Notes: generated from the letters alone by a model not told the origin. DNA of 64,000 bases from Maritimibacter alkaliphilus HTCC2654 (GCF_000152805.1 NZ_CH902578.1:2739428-2803427); one strand, 5' to 3'. Numbered from the stretch's first letter, positions 1-9,599 are shown. Translations and numbers: made by a program.

Positions 1-2
1 CC

Positions 3-1568
3 ATGTCTGCCTTTCTGTCCCTTCACGATCTTTCTCTCAAAACCCCTGACGGACGCCCGCTCGTCCGTGATCTGACGTTGGCCTTCGGGGCCGAACGTAC
101 CGGCATCGTCGGTGCGAACGGGTCAGGCAAATCCACGCTGCTCGCCGCGATGTCGGCAGGCGGTCCGCATGTCTCGCACATCGGCACCTGCGGGCTGTTC
201 GATCAACGGCTCGACCCGGCACAGGCCGTGCCGGAGGCGCTGGGCGTGGACGCCGCGCTTGCGCAACTCGACCGGATCGAAAGCGGGATCTTCGAGCCCG
301 CCGACCTCGACACCGCCGACTGGACGTTGCCTGCGCGGACCGAAGGCGTGGTCGCGCGTCTTGGCCTGCCCGCCGATACCCTCGCGCGTCGCGTCGGTGA
401 CCTTTCCGGCGGGCAGCGCACACGTTTGTCGGTCGCCCGCGTCCTGATCGACGCGCCGGACCTGCTCCTGATGGATGAGCCGACGAACAATCTGGACCGC
501 GCGGGCCGAGCCTTGATCGCCGAGCTGATCGCGGGGTGGTCCGGCGGCGTCGTGGTGGTGAGCCATGATCGGGAATTGCTGGAGGGGATGGAGCGCATAC
601 TCGAACTGTCACCGACAGGCTGGCACCTGCACGGCGGCGGCTGGTCGGTCTATGCCGAAGCCCGCGCGGCCCGCGAAGCACATGCGCAAGCCGCGCTGGA
701 GACGGCCGAACGCGACCTTGCGCGGACCAAGCGCGAGATTCGAGCACGGGAAGAAAAGAAAGCGCGCCGCGACCGCGCCGGGCGCGCCCTGCGTGCGAGT
801 GGCAGCCAGCCCAAAGTGCTACTCGACGCGATGAAGGACCGGGCCGGGCGCACGGCGGGGCGCGAGGCCGCGCTGTCGCAGAAGCTGGAGGACCGCGCCG
901 CCGCCGCGCGTGCAACGGCTTCGGCCCAGGTCGCAGCACGGCGCGACCTTCGGATCGACGCGACGCCGCGATCTGCGCACGGAATCGTGGCGGCAATGGC
1001 GGGTGCGGCGACGATGCGCGGCGCGTTTCATGTCGGTCCCATCGACCTCACAATTCACGCCGGGGAGCATGTCGCGCTTGAAGGTGCCAACGGCGCGGGC
1101 AAGTCCACACTGCTCGACATGCTGCGCGGCCATCTTCCCACCACGGGCGACATTCGCAGACCGGGCCGGATCGCGATGCTGGACCAACATGCCGAAACGC
1201 TCGCGCATGATGAAACCATCGTCGCGGGGCTGCGCCGTCTGCATCCGGGCATGACCCTGAACGATGCCCACACCGTCCTTGCGCGTTTTGCGTTCCGGAA
1301 CATCGATGCCGAGAAGCTGGTCGGCACGCTGTCGGGCGGCGAACGCTTGCGGGCCGGGCTGGCGGCCGCGCTGGGCGGGCCGCCACCAGACCTGCTGATC
1401 CTCGACGAGCCGACTAATCACCTCGACATCGAGGCGGTCGAGGTGCTGGAGGCCGCGCTTGCGGACTATCCCGGTGCGCTGCTTGTGGTCAGCCATGACA
1501 GCGCCTTCCTCGACGCCATCGGCATTGATCGGGTGCTCACGCTTGCCAACGGGCGGCTGGCGGATTGA
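3..1568 (+). CDS. ABC-F family ATP-binding protein
   Basis: Soluble protein of 521 residues with two ABC ATPase domains and no membrane segment, the layout of ABC-F (Uup/EttA/YheS) proteins that act on ribosomes. Walker A motifs GANGSGKST (about residues 37-45) and GANGAGKST (about 364-372) are intact. The signatures LSGGQRTRLSVA and LSGGERLRAGLA and the Walker B ends LLLMDEPTNNLD and LLILDEPTNHLD are also intact. A charged Arg/Lys/Ala-rich linker (about 215-310) joins the domains. The start codon lies at the window edge, so its ribosome site cannot be seen. The ABC-F family is clear; the subfamily is not assigned. Confidence 0.93.
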   Translation: MSAFLSLHDLSLKTPDGRPLVRDLTLAFGAERTGIVGANGSGKSTLLAAMSAGGPHVSHIGTCGLFDQRLDPAQAVPEALGVDAALAQLDRIESGIFEPADLDTADWTLPARTEGVVARLGLPADTLARRVGDLSGGQRTRLSVARVLIDAPDLLLMDEPTNNLDRAGRALIAELIAGWSGGVVVVSHDRELLEGMERILELSPTGWHLHGGGWSVYAEARAAREAHAQAALETAERDLARTKREIRAREEKKARRDRAGRALRASGSQPKVLLDAMKDRAGRTAGREAALSQKLEDRAAAARATASAQVAARRDLRIDATPRSAHGIVAAMAGAATMRGAFHVGPIDLTIHAGEHVALEGANGAGKSTLLDMLRGHLPTTGDIRRPGRIAMLDQHAETLAHDETIVAGLRRLHPGMTLNDAHTVLARFAFRNIDAEKLVGTLSGGERLRAGLAAALGGPPPDLLILDEPTNHLDIEAVEVLEAALADYPGALLVVSHDSAFLDAIGIDRVLTLANGRLAD

Positions 1569-1593
1569 CCTTGCATCCCGGTGTGAGGTGCAG

Positions 1594-2475
1594 ATGATCG
1601 CGCCCATGACCAGAACGCTTCTTTCCTTCGGCCACGGCTTCTCTGCCCGCGCCCTGTCGCGCATCCTCATCCCTCAAGGCTGGCGGGTGATCGGGACCAC
1701 CCGATCCGAGGACAAGGCTCAGGCGCTGCGAGACGAAGGGGTCGAACCGCTTATCTGGCCGGGCACCGACATGACCGAGGCCATCGGGCAGGCGACACAT
1801 ATGCTTATCTCGACCGCGCCCGGCGAGGACGGCGACCCGGTGCTGGCGGAATGGCGCGACACGATTGCGGCGCGGGCGGATCGGTTCGACTGGGTCGGCT
1901 ATCTTTCGACGACCGGGGTCTACGGCGACCATCAGGGTGGCTGGGTCGATGAGGAAACCGGGCTGACACCGGGCACCAAGCGCGGCAAGCAGCGCGTGAA
2001 GGCCGAGGGCGAATGGTGGATGCTGGCGAAGGAGACGCGGATGCTCCCGCTCCACATTTTCCGGCTCGCGGGCATTTACGGGCCGGGGCGCGGGCCGTTC
2101 GCCAAGGTCCGCAACGGGACGGCGCGGCGGATCATCAAGCCGGATCAGGTATTCTCACGCATCCATGTGGACGACATCGCGCAGGTGCTTGCCGCGTCCA
2201 TCGCCAAACCGCGACCGGGCCGCATCTACAACGTCTGCGATGACGAGGCCGCGCCGCCGGAGGATGTCATCGCATATGCGGCAGACCTGCTTGGGAAACC
2301 TATTCCGCTTTCGGAGGATTTCGCGGATGCGGACATGACCCCGATGGCGCGCAGTTTCTATGCCGAGTCCAAACGCGTGCGCAACGACCGCATGAAGCGG
2401 GAGCTTGGCGTCACGCTAAAATACCCGACCTATCGCGAGGGGTTGTCGGCCCTGCTGAATGAGCAGGGCGCATAG
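1594..2475 (+). CDS. NAD(P)-dependent epimerase/dehydratase family protein (YeeZ-like)
   Basis: Protein of 293 residues with an N-terminal Rossmann segment (LLSFGHGFSARAL, a variant GxGxxA loop), a YLSTTGVYGDHQG stretch typical of atypical extended SDRs, and the downstream pattern FRLAGIYGPGRGP. The ATG at 1594 is preferred because GAGG lies 7 bases upstream; a second in-frame ATG is at 1606. It follows the ABC-F gene by 25 bases and may be cotranscribed. The substrate is unknown. YeeZ-type proteins are usually annotated only as epimerase-like. Confidence 0.82.
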   Translation: MIAPMTRTLLSFGHGFSARALSRILIPQGWRVIGTTRSEDKAQALRDEGVEPLIWPGTDMTEAIGQATHMLISTAPGEDGDPVLAEWRDTIAARADRFDWVGYLSTTGVYGDHQGGWVDEETGLTPGTKRGKQRVKAEGEWWMLAKETRMLPLHIFRLAGIYGPGRGPFAKVRNGTARRIIKPDQVFSRIHVDDIAQVLAASIAKPRPGRIYNVCDDEAAPPEDVIAYAADLLGKPIPLSEDFADADMTPMARSFYAESKRVRNDRMKRELGVTLKYPTYREGLSALLNEQGA

Positions 2476-2478
2476 GCG

Positions 2479-2664
2479 TCAGAGGATCAGGCCGAGGCCC
2501 ACGAAAAACAGAAAGAAAAGCGGCGGGATCACGTGGTGGTTGAAACCCGATGTCGCCGTTTCCTGTGCGATGACCGCCTGATTCATGACCGGATCGACAA
2601 GGGTGCCCGCAAAGGCCGAGCCTGCGATGACGGCGATGACCGCGCCAAGGATGATCTTGTTCAT
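2479..2664 (-). CDS. Small membrane protein, function unknown
   Basis: A 61-residue protein with an N-terminal signal-like helix (MNKIILGAVIAVIAGSAFAG) and a second hydrophobic helix at the extreme C terminus (PPLFFLFFVGLGLIL). The mature chain would be a short periplasmic loop followed by one membrane span. GGGGA stands 6-8 bases before the ATG on the minus strand. It is convergent with the epimerase-like gene (3 bases apart). I do not recognise a family. Confidence 0.6.
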   Translation of the reverse strand: MNKIILGAVIAVIAGSAFAGTLVDPVMNQAVIAQETATSGFNHHVIPPLFFLFFVGLGLIL

Positions 2665-2677
2665 TCTCTTCCCCTAA

Positions 2678-2694
2678 CACTAAATACGCTAGTG
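2678..2694. repeat. Inverted repeat CACTA-N7-TAGTG upstream of the small membrane protein gene
   Basis: Perfect 5-base arms (2678-2682 and 2690-2694) with a 7-base spacer, 14 bases before the start of the 61-residue gene. It could be an operator or a leader hairpin; nothing else supports either. Confidence 0.3.
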
Positions 2695-2779
2695 ATTGGG
2701 TGATTATGCCCCACATGCAGTGCAGGTCTAGAAAAAAGCGTCGGTTTTTGGCCCGGTGTTGCGTGCCGAAAACGCTTTC

Positions 2780-4726
2780 TCAGGCGCGCTGCGATCCGAG
2801 TGTCGAGATATCCAAAGCCGACATCACTTTCGCAACCATATCGTCGGCGGTCAGGCCCGCGACTTCGTACATCTGATCCGGCGTCGCCTGATCGATGAAA
2901 GTGTCGGGCAGGACCATCGAGCGAAATTTCAGCCCCGAATCGAAAACGCCGTTCTCGGCCAGCAATTGTGCGACGTGGCTTCCGAACCCGCCGATGGCGC
3001 CTTCTTCGATCGTTATGAGAACCTCGTGCTCGCGCGCGAGTTTCAGGATCATGTCCTCGTCCAGCGGCTTGGCGAAACGCGCGTCGGCAATCGTCGGCGT
3101 GATCCCCTTGGCCGTCAGCATCTCGGCGGCCTTGTGGACCTCGGTGAGGCGCGGACCGAGAGACAGGAACGCGACGCGCTTGCCCTCTGCCACGATGCGG
3201 CCCTTGCCGATCTCGAGCGCGGTGGGCGTCTCGGGCATTTCGGTGCCGACCCCGGCACCACGCGGATACCGCACGGCCGAGGGGCGGTCGTCGATCCCGC
3301 GCGCGGTTTCGATCATGTTCACCAGCTCCGCCTCGTCCGACGGGGCCATGATGACGAAGTCCGGCAGGTTGGCGAGATAGGCGATGTCGAAACTGCCCGC
3401 ATGGGTCGCGCCGTCGGCCCCGACCAGACCGGCCCGGTCGATCATGAAACGCACGGGCAGGCGCTGGATCGCCACGTCATGCACGACCTGATCGTAGCCG
3501 CGTTGCAGGAAGGTCGAGTAGATCGCGCAGAACGGCCGCATCCCGCCAGCCGCGAGCCCGGCCGAAAACGTCACCCCGTGCTGCTCGGCGATGCCCACGT
3601 CGAATGTCCGGCTCGGGAAGCGCGCCCCGAAGATGTCGACGCCCGTTCCGTCCGGCATGGCCGCCGTGACGGCGACGATCTTGTCGTCGGTCTCGCCCAG
3701 CTTGGTCAGGGTCTTGCCGAAGACGCTGGTGTAAGACGGCGCATTCGACGGCGCCTTGTGCTGTTTTCCGGTGGGAACGTCGAACTTGGCGGTCGCGTGG
3801 CCCTTGTCGTCGCGTTCCTCGGCGGGGCGATAGCCTTTGCCCTTGCGGGTGATCGCGTGGATCAGGACCGGCCCGGTCGCGCGGGCTTTCACCGTCCGCA
3901 ACACCTGTGCCAACTGATCCATGTCGTGTCCGTCGATGGGGCCGACATAGGAAAAGCCGAGCTCTTCGAACATCGTGCCGCCGACGGTCATGCCCTTGAG
4001 CATTTCCTTGGCGCGTCGTGCCCCTTCCTGAAACGGCGGGGGGAGCAGGCGCACGGCACCCTTCGCGGCGGCCTTGAACTCCTGAAACGGCTCGCCCGCA
4101 TATAGGCGCGACAGGTAGGTCGACAGGGCACCGACAGGCGGGGCGATGGACATTTCGTTGTCGTTCAGGACGACGATCAGGCGTTTGTTCAGATGGCCCG
4201 CGTTGTTCATCGCCTCGAAGGCCATGCCCGCGCTCATCGCGCCGTCACCGATCACGGCGATACAGTCGCCGATCCCGTTCTCGGGCGATCCCCCAAGGTC
4301 GCGCGCCACGGCAAAACCAAGCGCGGCCGAGATCGAGGTGGAGCTATGGGCCGCACCGAAAGGGTCGTAGGGCGACTCGGTCCGCTTGGTGAAGCCCGAC
4401 AGACCGTCCTTCTGCCGGATCGAGGTCATCCGGTCGCGGCGGCCCGTCAGGATCTTGTGCGGATAGCATTGGTGCGACACATCCCAGATCAGCTTGTCGT
4501 GCGGCGTGTCGAAAATCGCGTGAATCGCGACGGTCAGTTCGACCACGCCCAGACCTGCGCCAAGGTGCCCGCCGGTCTTCGACACGGAATAGATCGTCTC
4601 GGCGCGCAGCTCGTCGGCAAGCTGGCGCATTTCCGCTACGGACAGCCCACGCATGTCGGCGGGCGACGCGATCCGGTCGAGAAGGGGCGTTGCGGGTTTT
4701 TCGGGCATCGGGGGCCTCGTCTTCAA
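2780..4726 (-). CDS. dxs: 1-deoxy-D-xylulose-5-phosphate synthase
   Basis: Thiamine-diphosphate enzyme condensing pyruvate and glyceraldehyde 3-phosphate, the first step of the MEP isoprenoid pathway. At 648 residues it is of normal length. Visible motifs are the ThDP-binding region [18 protein letters not shown] with LNDNEMSI, the [15 protein letters not shown] segment of the pyrimidine domain, and the transketolase C-domain near the end. The ATG overlaps the 3' end of ispA by 4 bases, so the two are translationally coupled in the order HDAC-xseB-ispA-dxs. Confidence 0.97.
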   Translation of the reverse strand: MKTRPPMPEKPATPLLDRIASPADMRGLSVAEMRQLADELRAETIYSVSKTGGHLGAGLGVVELTVAIHAIFDTPHDKLIWDVSHQCYPHKILTGRRDRMTSIRQKDGLSGFTKRTESPYDPFGAAHSSTSISAALGFAVARDLGGSPENGIGDCIAVIGDGAMSAGMAFEAMNNAGHLNKRLIVVLNDNEMSIAPPVGALSTYLSRLYAGEPFQEFKAAAKGAVRLLPPPFQEGARRAKEMLKGMTVGGTMFEELGFSYVGPIDGHDMDQLAQVLRTVKARATGPVLIHAITRKGKGYRPAEERDDKGHATAKFDVPTGKQHKAPSNAPSYTSVFGKTLTKLGETDDKIVAVTAAMPDGTGVDIFGARFPSRTFDVGIAEQHGVTFSAGLAAGGMRPFCAIYSTFLQRGYDQVVHDVAIQRLPVRFMIDRAGLVGADGATHAGSFDIAYLANLPDFVIMAPSDEAELVNMIETARGIDDRPSAVRYPRGAGVGTEMPETPTALEIGKGRIVAEGKRVAFLSLGPRLTEVHKAAEMLTAKGITPTIADARFAKPLDEDMILKLAREHEVLITIEEGAIGGFGSHVAQLLAENGVFDSGLKFRSMVLPDTFIDQATPDQMYEVAGLTADDMVAKVMSALDISTLGSQRA

Positions 4727-5583
4727 TTCTTCCGCGAAATAGCGAAGCGCGCGGCCTCTCGCAAGTTATCGGCCTTCTGACCAAAGGGCGCGAGAACGTC
4801 GCAGGCATTGTCCACAAGCATATGGGCACGCTTGCGCGCCCCGTCCATGCCGAGAAGCGAAACGAAGGTCGCCTTACCGGCGTCCTTGTCTTTCTGAACC
4901 GCCTTGCCGACGGTTTCGGCATCGCCTTCGATGTCCAGAATGTCGTCGGCGATCTGGAACGCCTGACCCAGCGCGGCCCCGTATTGGCGCAGCGGTTCGC
5001 GGTCGGCCTCGCCCAGTATCGCCCCGGCGAAGGCGGACCATTCGAACAGCGCCCCGGTCTTGCCCGCCTGAAGCGCGATGATTTCGTCCAAAGTGAGCGG
5101 GTTCGGCGCCACCTCTGCTGCGAGATCGAGCGATTGTCCCATCACCATGCCGAATCCCCCGGCACCGTGACCGAGCGTGCGGGCGAGTTCCGCGCGTATG
5201 TCGCCGCTTCCGACCGCCGGGTCACCGACCAGTTCGAAGGCAAGGAATTGCAGCGCGACCCCGACCAGAACGCCCGTCGCCTCGTCCCATTTGACATGGA
5301 CGGTCGGGCGGCCGCGCCTGAGGTCGTCGTCGTCCATGCAGGGCAGGTCGTCATGGACGAGCGAGCTGGCGTGGACCGCTTCGATCGCGGCGGCGGCATA
5401 GGACGAGCGGTCCGGCGACACGTCGAACAGCGACGCCCCTTCGATGACCAGAAACCCGCGCAGGCCCTTGCCGCCTTCGACCGCATAGGCCATCGGCTCG
5501 GCCAACGGCCCGGTTTTCGGCAAGGCATGTGCGAGTCGCGCACGCGCGCGCCGATTCGCTTCTTCCAGCGCGTCGTGAAACAT
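4723..5583 (-). CDS. ispA: Polyprenyl synthetase (farnesyl/geranylgeranyl diphosphate synthase)
   Basis: Short-chain prenyl diphosphate synthase of 286 residues. The first aspartate-rich motif reads [14 protein letters not shown] and the second [15 protein letters not shown] lies between. It uses the IPP/DMAPP made by the MEP pathway, which fits its overlap with dxs (4 bases). It overlaps the upstream xseB by one base. Family membership is certain; product chain length (C15 or C20) cannot be read from sequence. Confidence 0.95.
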   Translation of the reverse strand: MFHDALEEANRRARARLAHALPKTGPLAEPMAYAVEGGKGLRGFLVIEGASLFDVSPDRSSYAAAAIEAVHASSLVHDDLPCMDDDDLRRGRPTVHVKWDEATGVLVGVALQFLAFELVGDPAVGSGDIRAELARTLGHGAGGFGMVMGQSLDLAAEVAPNPLTLDEIIALQAGKTGALFEWSAFAGAILGEADREPLRQYGAALGQAFQIADDILDIEGDAETVGKAVQKDKDAGKATFVSLLGMDGARKRAHMLVDNACDVLAPFGQKADNLREAARFAISRKN

Positions 5584-5825
5584 CAGTCGGTCTCGACCGG
5601 CGTCGTCCCCGTCGGTTGCCCGTCCCGGTCCAGCGTGATCGCCGCGACCTTTTCCTCGGCCGCCTTAAGCTTTTCTTCGCATTGCGCCTTGAGCGCAGCA
5701 CCGCGTTCGTAAAGCTTGATCGATTCTTCGAGCGCCACGTCGCCGCGCTCCAACTGGCTCACCACCTGTTCAAGCTCGCGCATCGCCTCTTCGAAGCTCA
5801 TGTCTTTCACTGGCTTGTCGGTCAT
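5583..5825 (-). CDS. xseB: Exodeoxyribonuclease VII small subunit
   Basis: An 80-residue, mostly helical protein with the XseB pattern FEEAMRELEQVVSQLERGDV and SIKLYERGAALKAQCEEKL. It partners with XseA (not in this window) to degrade single-stranded DNA. It overlaps ispA by 1 base and the upstream deacetylase gene by 4. The xseB-ispA-dxs order is common in proteobacteria. Confidence 0.95.
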   Translation of the reverse strand: MTDKPVKDMSFEEAMRELEQVVSQLERGDVALEESIKLYERGAALKAQCEEKLKAAEEKVAAITLDRDGQPTGTTPVETD

Positions 5826-6757
5826 GCGCCACGCTCCATCAGGGTTTTCACATGCGCTGCGGTGCCCTGCGCCAGCGCGTCGAGATCATATCCGCCCTCG
5901 AGTGAGGACACCACCCGGCCCTCGCAGACCTTTTCGGCCACATCCACTATCCGATCGGTTACCCACGCATAGTCTTCGGTGCGCCAGTTCAGCCCGGCAA
6001 GCGGGTCGGCGGCATGTGCGTCGAACCCTGCCGACACGAGGATCAGTTGCGGTTCGTAGTCCTCGATCCAGGGCAAAATGTGCTCGCCCCATGCCTCGCG
6101 CATCAACTGCGATCCCGATCCGCTGTCGAGTGCGGCGTTACGGATCTGGTCATATGCGCCGGTTTCATTCGGCGCGCCGGTGCCGGGATAAAGCGGCATC
6201 TGGTGCGACGAGGCGAAGCGCACGCCACTTTCGTTCCAAAGCACATCCTGCGTGCCGTTGCCGTGGTGCACGTCGAAGTCCAGCACCGCGACCCGGTCGA
6301 GTCCGTGGTGTTCGATTGCGTGCAACGCCGCGATGGCGACGTTGGCGAACAGGCAGAACCCCATCGGCTTCGCCTTTTCGGCATGGTGCCCGGGCGGGCG
6401 GGTCATGACGAAGGCATTGCTGGCTTCGCCCGACAGAACGGCATCGACCGCCGCGATGTTGCCGCCGATGGCCCGCATCGCGGCGTTGAAACTGCCCGGC
6501 GCCATCGAAGTGTCGGCGTCGATCTGGGCGTAGCCCTCGACCGGCTCCGATGTGCGTATCCTGTCGAGATGCGCCAGCGGATGTGCCAGCCGCACGTGCT
6601 TTTCCTCGCCCATCGGCGCGGCGCGGCGGTCGAGCGCGTCGAATTCGGGTTTGGCGAGGGCGCGCCCAATGGCCTCCAGACGTTCGACCCGTTCCGGGTG
6701 TCCCGGCGGCGTCACGTGGTCAAGGCATTGGTCATGCGAAAAAAGCAGCGTTGTCAT
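5822..6757 (-). CDS. Histone deacetylase family protein
   Basis: Zn-dependent arginase-fold amidohydrolase of 311 residues (AcuC/HdaH group). Family motifs are TRPPGHHAEKAKPMGFC (tandem His active site), VLDFDVHHGNGTQ (metal Asp and His), YPGTG and VSAGFDAHAADPL (second metal Asp). Substrates of bacterial members are acetylated polyamines, acetoin-related compounds or proteins; none is indicated here. It heads the xseB-ispA-dxs operon with a 4-base overlap. Confidence 0.92.
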   Translation of the reverse strand: MTTLLFSHDQCLDHVTPPGHPERVERLEAIGRALAKPEFDALDRRAAPMGEEKHVRLAHPLAHLDRIRTSEPVEGYAQIDADTSMAPGSFNAAMRAIGGNIAAVDAVLSGEASNAFVMTRPPGHHAEKAKPMGFCLFANVAIAALHAIEHHGLDRVAVLDFDVHHGNGTQDVLWNESGVRFASSHQMPLYPGTGAPNETGAYDQIRNAALDSGSGSQLMREAWGEHILPWIEDYEPQLILVSAGFDAHAADPLAGLNWRTEDYAWVTDRIVDVAEKVCEGRVVSSLEGGYDLDALAQGTAAHVKTLMERGA

Positions 6758-6815
6758 GGGCGGACGCTAGGCGAATAGACAGGGCGCTTCAAGGTCGCGA
6801 AGGCGCTCTTGGCGA

Positions 6816-7691
6816 TCATTCAGGCAGCCTTTCGGACAGCGCCTGATCCAGCGTCGCCCAATCGTCTGCCTCCAACCTGACGGGAAGGACAAGCACCTTG
6901 GGCCGGAACGCCACCGGCAGGCGCACGGCGTCTTTCTCGGTCGTGACCAGTTGCGCGCCTGCCATGGCCGCCTCACGCTCCAACCGGGCGAGCAGGGTGG
7001 GTGTCATTTCCTGATGATCCGCCAGCGCCTGCGCGCGCACCACCTGCGCGCCGATGTCGCGGAGTGTCGCGAAGAACCGCTCTGGCACGCCGATCCCGGC
7101 AAAGGCGAGGACGGGCAGACCTTTCCACGTCATCCCGGTCTGAAGCACGTCGAGATACGCACTAATGCGGGGCAGGGGCACGGTCCGAAACGCCTTCTGC
7201 GCGCGCTGTGGCCCGACGGTCACCAGCAGGTCGGCCTCCGCCAGCCCCCGCGACAAGGGGTGGCGCAGCGGGCCGAGCGGCCAGACCCTGCCGTTCCCGA
7301 ACCCCCTGACCGCATCCTCGACGAGGATGCGGTAGTCCGAGGCGACGTCCTGCGGGCCGTCCTCTTCCACGATCAGCAGGTCGGCACCGGCGTCCGCCGC
7401 CGCGCGCGCCGCTTCGACCATGTCGGACCCGACCCATGTCGGCGCGAAGGCCGCGGACAAGAGCGGTTCGTCCCCCACGTCGTTGGCGGTGTGCGTTCGT
7501 TCGTTCACGCGTAGGGGCGCGTCGCTCGCCCGCATGACGACATGAACCTTCCTGTCGGGGCGACCAAGACGTTGGGCGAGGGCGATCACCATCGGGGTCT
7601 TGCCGGTCCCGCCCCGCGACAGGCTGGCGACCGATACGACGGGCACATCCACGCGAACGGGGTCAGGGCGTCGGGACCGGGGAAAGCGCAC
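6816..7691 (-). CDS. lpxK: LpxK-type tetraacyldisaccharide 4'-kinase, N-terminally short with altered motifs
   Basis: LpxK phosphorylates the 4' position of the lipid A disaccharide at the inner membrane. The P-loop is clear (SLSRGGTGKTPMVIAL), and GFGNGRVWPLGPLRHP, LAFAGIGVPERFF, ALADHQEMTP and TTEKDAVRLP match the family. Stop-free sequence extends upstream, but it overlaps waaA in another frame. The GTG at 7691, 2 bases after the waaA stop, is the sensible start (291 residues). The result lacks the roughly 45-residue N-terminal membrane segment of ordinary LpxK. The SRGYGG loop is missing (MRASDAPLRV instead) and the DDGFQ motif reads EEDGPQ. Either a divergent enzyme or a paralog with weakened catalysis. 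Confidence 0.8.
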   Translation of the reverse strand: MRFPRSRRPDPVRVDVPVVSVASLSRGGTGKTPMVIALAQRLGRPDRKVHVVMRASDAPLRVNERTHTANDVGDEPLLSAAFAPTWVGSDMVEAARAAADAGADLLIVEEDGPQDVASDYRILVEDAVRGFGNGRVWPLGPLRHPLSRGLAEADLLVTVGPQRAQKAFRTVPLPRISAYLDVLQTGMTWKGLPVLAFAGIGVPERFFATLRDIGAQVVRAQALADHQEMTPTLLARLEREAAMAGAQLVTTEKDAVRLPVAFRPKVLVLPVRLEADDWATLDQALSERLPE

Positions 7692-7693
7692 GG

Positions 7694-8977
7694 TCAGACG
7701 CCCTTTCGGTCGAGCGTGTCGAGCACCAGTTCCACCACGCGATCCGTCGCCTGCGCGCCGTTGGTGGTCACGTCCCAAGCCGCCGAGGCCATGCGCGCCA
7801 CGTGATCCGGCGCAAGCAATTCCTCGACCGTGCGGGTCAGATCCTGCTTGTCGCTGACGCATCGCGCCGCGCCCGCATCGCGCAGCCGTTCGAAGCTTTC
7901 GCGCCACGGACCCGGACGCGGACCATACAGCACCGCCGACCCCAATGCGGCGGCCTCGTAAGGATTGCGAACGGGCCCACCGGACAGCGTGCCGCCCAGA
8001 AAGGAGGTCGGCGCCAGACGATACCACAGGCCCAACTCGCCGGGGACGTCGGCGATATAGATTTCGACCTCGGGCTCAGGTTCGTCTTCCAGCGAACGCA
8101 GGCCGACGACCCAGCCCTCGCTTTCCAGCTTACGGGCGAGGAGAGGCCCCTCGTTCGGGTCTTGTGGCGCAAGGATTAGAAGGAGCCTGTGCGACCGCCG
8201 CATGACCTGCTGGTGCACGCCTGTCAGGATCGCGAATTCATCGGCCCCGGCGCCCGCCGCAAGCCAGACGGGACGCGCGGCAAGCTCTTCGGCCAGCATG
8301 TCGCGTTCGGCCTGACTGCATGTCAGGGGCGCGGTGCCTTCCTGAAGGAAACCCACCGTCTCGATCCGGTCGGGGGACACACCCAAGCCGATCAGGCCGG
8401 TTCGCGCAGTGTCGTCACCTGCGAACACATGAGTGAACTGGCGCAGGAGTGTCCGCCTGATACCCGGAAGCCAGCGCCAGCCGGCCCGTTCAGGCACCCG
8501 TGCGTCGACAAGCACCATGTCCACCCCGGCGCTCGCCGTCCGGTCGATCAGGCCCGGTTCGAACCTGTTTTCGGCCCAAAGGCATATGTCGGGACGCCAG
8601 TGACCCAAGAAAGCCTCGACCGCCCCGTCCTCGCCGTAGGGCGCGTATTGCAGGATCGCGCGTGACGGCAGGCGGGCCTCCAGCGGGTGATCCGGGTCGT
8701 GTCCGGTCGTGGTGACGAGAAAGCTCAGATCTTCGCGCTCGTCGGCCAGACGATCGACCAGTTCCGGAAATCCCAGCGCCTCGACCTCGTTGCCTGCGTG
8801 CAGCCAGATCAGCGGACCGGCGGGGCGGTCCTGACGCGGCTTGCCCAACCGTTCGGCTGCGCGGGTCCGGTCTTCGGACCCTTCGACGAGACCGCGTTTG
8901 AGCCGCGCCTCGGCACGGGCACGCCCCCGCAGCTTCTGCGATGCCAGATAGAATGAAAGGCCGGGGCGTTTCGCCAT
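7694..8977 (-). CDS. waaA: 3-deoxy-D-manno-octulosonic acid transferase (WaaA/KdtA family, divergent)
   Basis: GT-B glycosyltransferase that would add Kdo to lipid A. The ATG at 8977 gives 427 residues, beginning MAKRPGLSFYLASQ; the reading frame extends further upstream but into DUF4170. Family features are HWRPDICLWAENRFEP, VLVDARVPERAGWRW, YIADVPGELGLWYRLAP and NPYEAAALGSAVLYGP. The usual N-terminal H-x-x-S-x-G-E segment is altered (WLHAGNEVEA), as is the ASTHxGEE segment (WLAAGAGADE). It lies 7 bases after DUF4170 and 2 before lpxK, a typical lipid A operon. Confidence 0.83.
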   Translation of the reverse strand: MAKRPGLSFYLASQKLRGRARAEARLKRGLVEGSEDRTRAAERLGKPRQDRPAGPLIWLHAGNEVEALGFPELVDRLADEREDLSFLVTTTGHDPDHPLEARLPSRAILQYAPYGEDGAVEAFLGHWRPDICLWAENRFEPGLIDRTASAGVDMVLVDARVPERAGWRWLPGIRRTLLRQFTHVFAGDDTARTGLIGLGVSPDRIETVGFLQEGTAPLTCSQAERDMLAEELAARPVWLAAGAGADEFAILTGVHQQVMRRSHRLLLILAPQDPNEGPLLARKLESEGWVVGLRSLEDEPEPEVEIYIADVPGELGLWYRLAPTSFLGGTLSGGPVRNPYEAAALGSAVLYGPRPGPWRESFERLRDAGAARCVSDKQDLTRTVEELLAPDHVARMASAAWDVTTNGAQATDRVVELVLDTLDRKGV

Positions 8978-8984
8978 AGGCGGA

Positions 8985-9227
8985 TTATTCCAGCTCCTCG
9001 GTCGGCGAGGCGGGTGTTTCCTCGTCCCGAAGGCGATGAAGGTGGGCGATGAAATACCGCATGTGGGCGTTGTCCACGGTGCGCTGCGCCTCGGCCCGCC
9101 AGGCGTCATAGGCGGTGGCGTAGTCCGGGTAGATCCCCACGATGTGAATATCGTCCACGCTCTTGAACTGGGTTTTGGTCGGGTCGACCAATTCGCCCCC
9201 GAACACGAGGTGCAGTCTTTGGGCCAT
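8985..9227 (-). CDS. DUF4170 domain protein
   Basis: An 80-residue protein beginning MAQRLHLVFGGELVDPTK, with IVGIYPDYATAYDAWRAEAQRTVDNA, the DUF4170 pattern found in alphaproteobacteria next to lipid A genes. No catalytic motif or membrane segment is seen. GGAGA precedes the ATG. It is the first gene of the DUF4170-waaA-lpxK group. Function unknown. Confidence 0.85.
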   Translation of the reverse strand: MAQRLHLVFGGELVDPTKTQFKSVDDIHIVGIYPDYATAYDAWRAEAQRTVDNAHMRYFIAHLHRLRDEETPASPTEELE

Positions 9228-9287
9228 GTCCGTCTCCGCCGTTGCCTGTGCCGAGCCTATCGCAGGGCCGGGTGAGGTAAAAGGCGC

Positions 9288-9488
9288 TCAGGTCTTGAGG
9301 CGCGTCTCGTAGCCCGCCGCCTTGATCGCGTCGGCCAGAGCGGCGGTGTCGAGGGTCGAGTCGATCTCGACCTCGCGCGCGTCCATGTCGAACGCGATGA
9401 CCGCGCCTTCGTCGGCGTCCATCACGGCGTCTTCGATCTTTGCCTTGCAGTGGCCGCAGCTCATTTCGGGAATGGAAAACGTGGTCAT
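9288..9488 (-). CDS. copZ: Heavy-metal-associated (HMA) domain copper chaperone
   Basis: A 66-residue ferredoxin-like HMA domain with the metal site MSCGHC near the N terminus, the CopZ layout: cytoplasmic Cu(I) carrier delivering to CopA. It is divergent from copA (about 140 bases between starts). AGGAGG sits just before the ATG on the minus strand. The copper role rests on the neighbours copA and cueR. Confidence 0.88.
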   Translation of the reverse strand: MTTFSIPEMSCGHCKAKIEDAVMDADEGAVIAFDMDAREVEIDSTLDTAALADAIKAAGYETRLKT

Positions 9489-9568
9489 CGGAACCTCCTG
9501 AATGACCCCTCAGCTAGGATCGCGTCGCGCCTCCGTCAATCGGGATTCGAAAATTCCACCGCGACCTC

Positions 9569-9599
9569 TTGACCTTCCAGTGACTGGAAGGGCTATGTG
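9569..9599 (+). promoter_or_regulatory. CueR-type MerR-family promoter and operator of copA
   Basis: A -35 hexamer TTGACC (9569-9574) and a -10 TATGTG (9594-9599) are separated by 19 bases, the overlong spacer of MerR/CueR promoters. The spacer holds a perfect dyad CCTTCCAGT-G-ACTGGAAGG (9573-9591), closely like known CueR boxes. The -10 lies where the longest copA frame would begin, so translation must start downstream, at 9627. Confidence 0.88.

Noticed and set aside
2756..4105. A 449-codon plus-strand frame opposite dxs
   Set aside because: dxs is certain on the minus strand; the plus product is low-information His/Arg/Gly-rich sequence.
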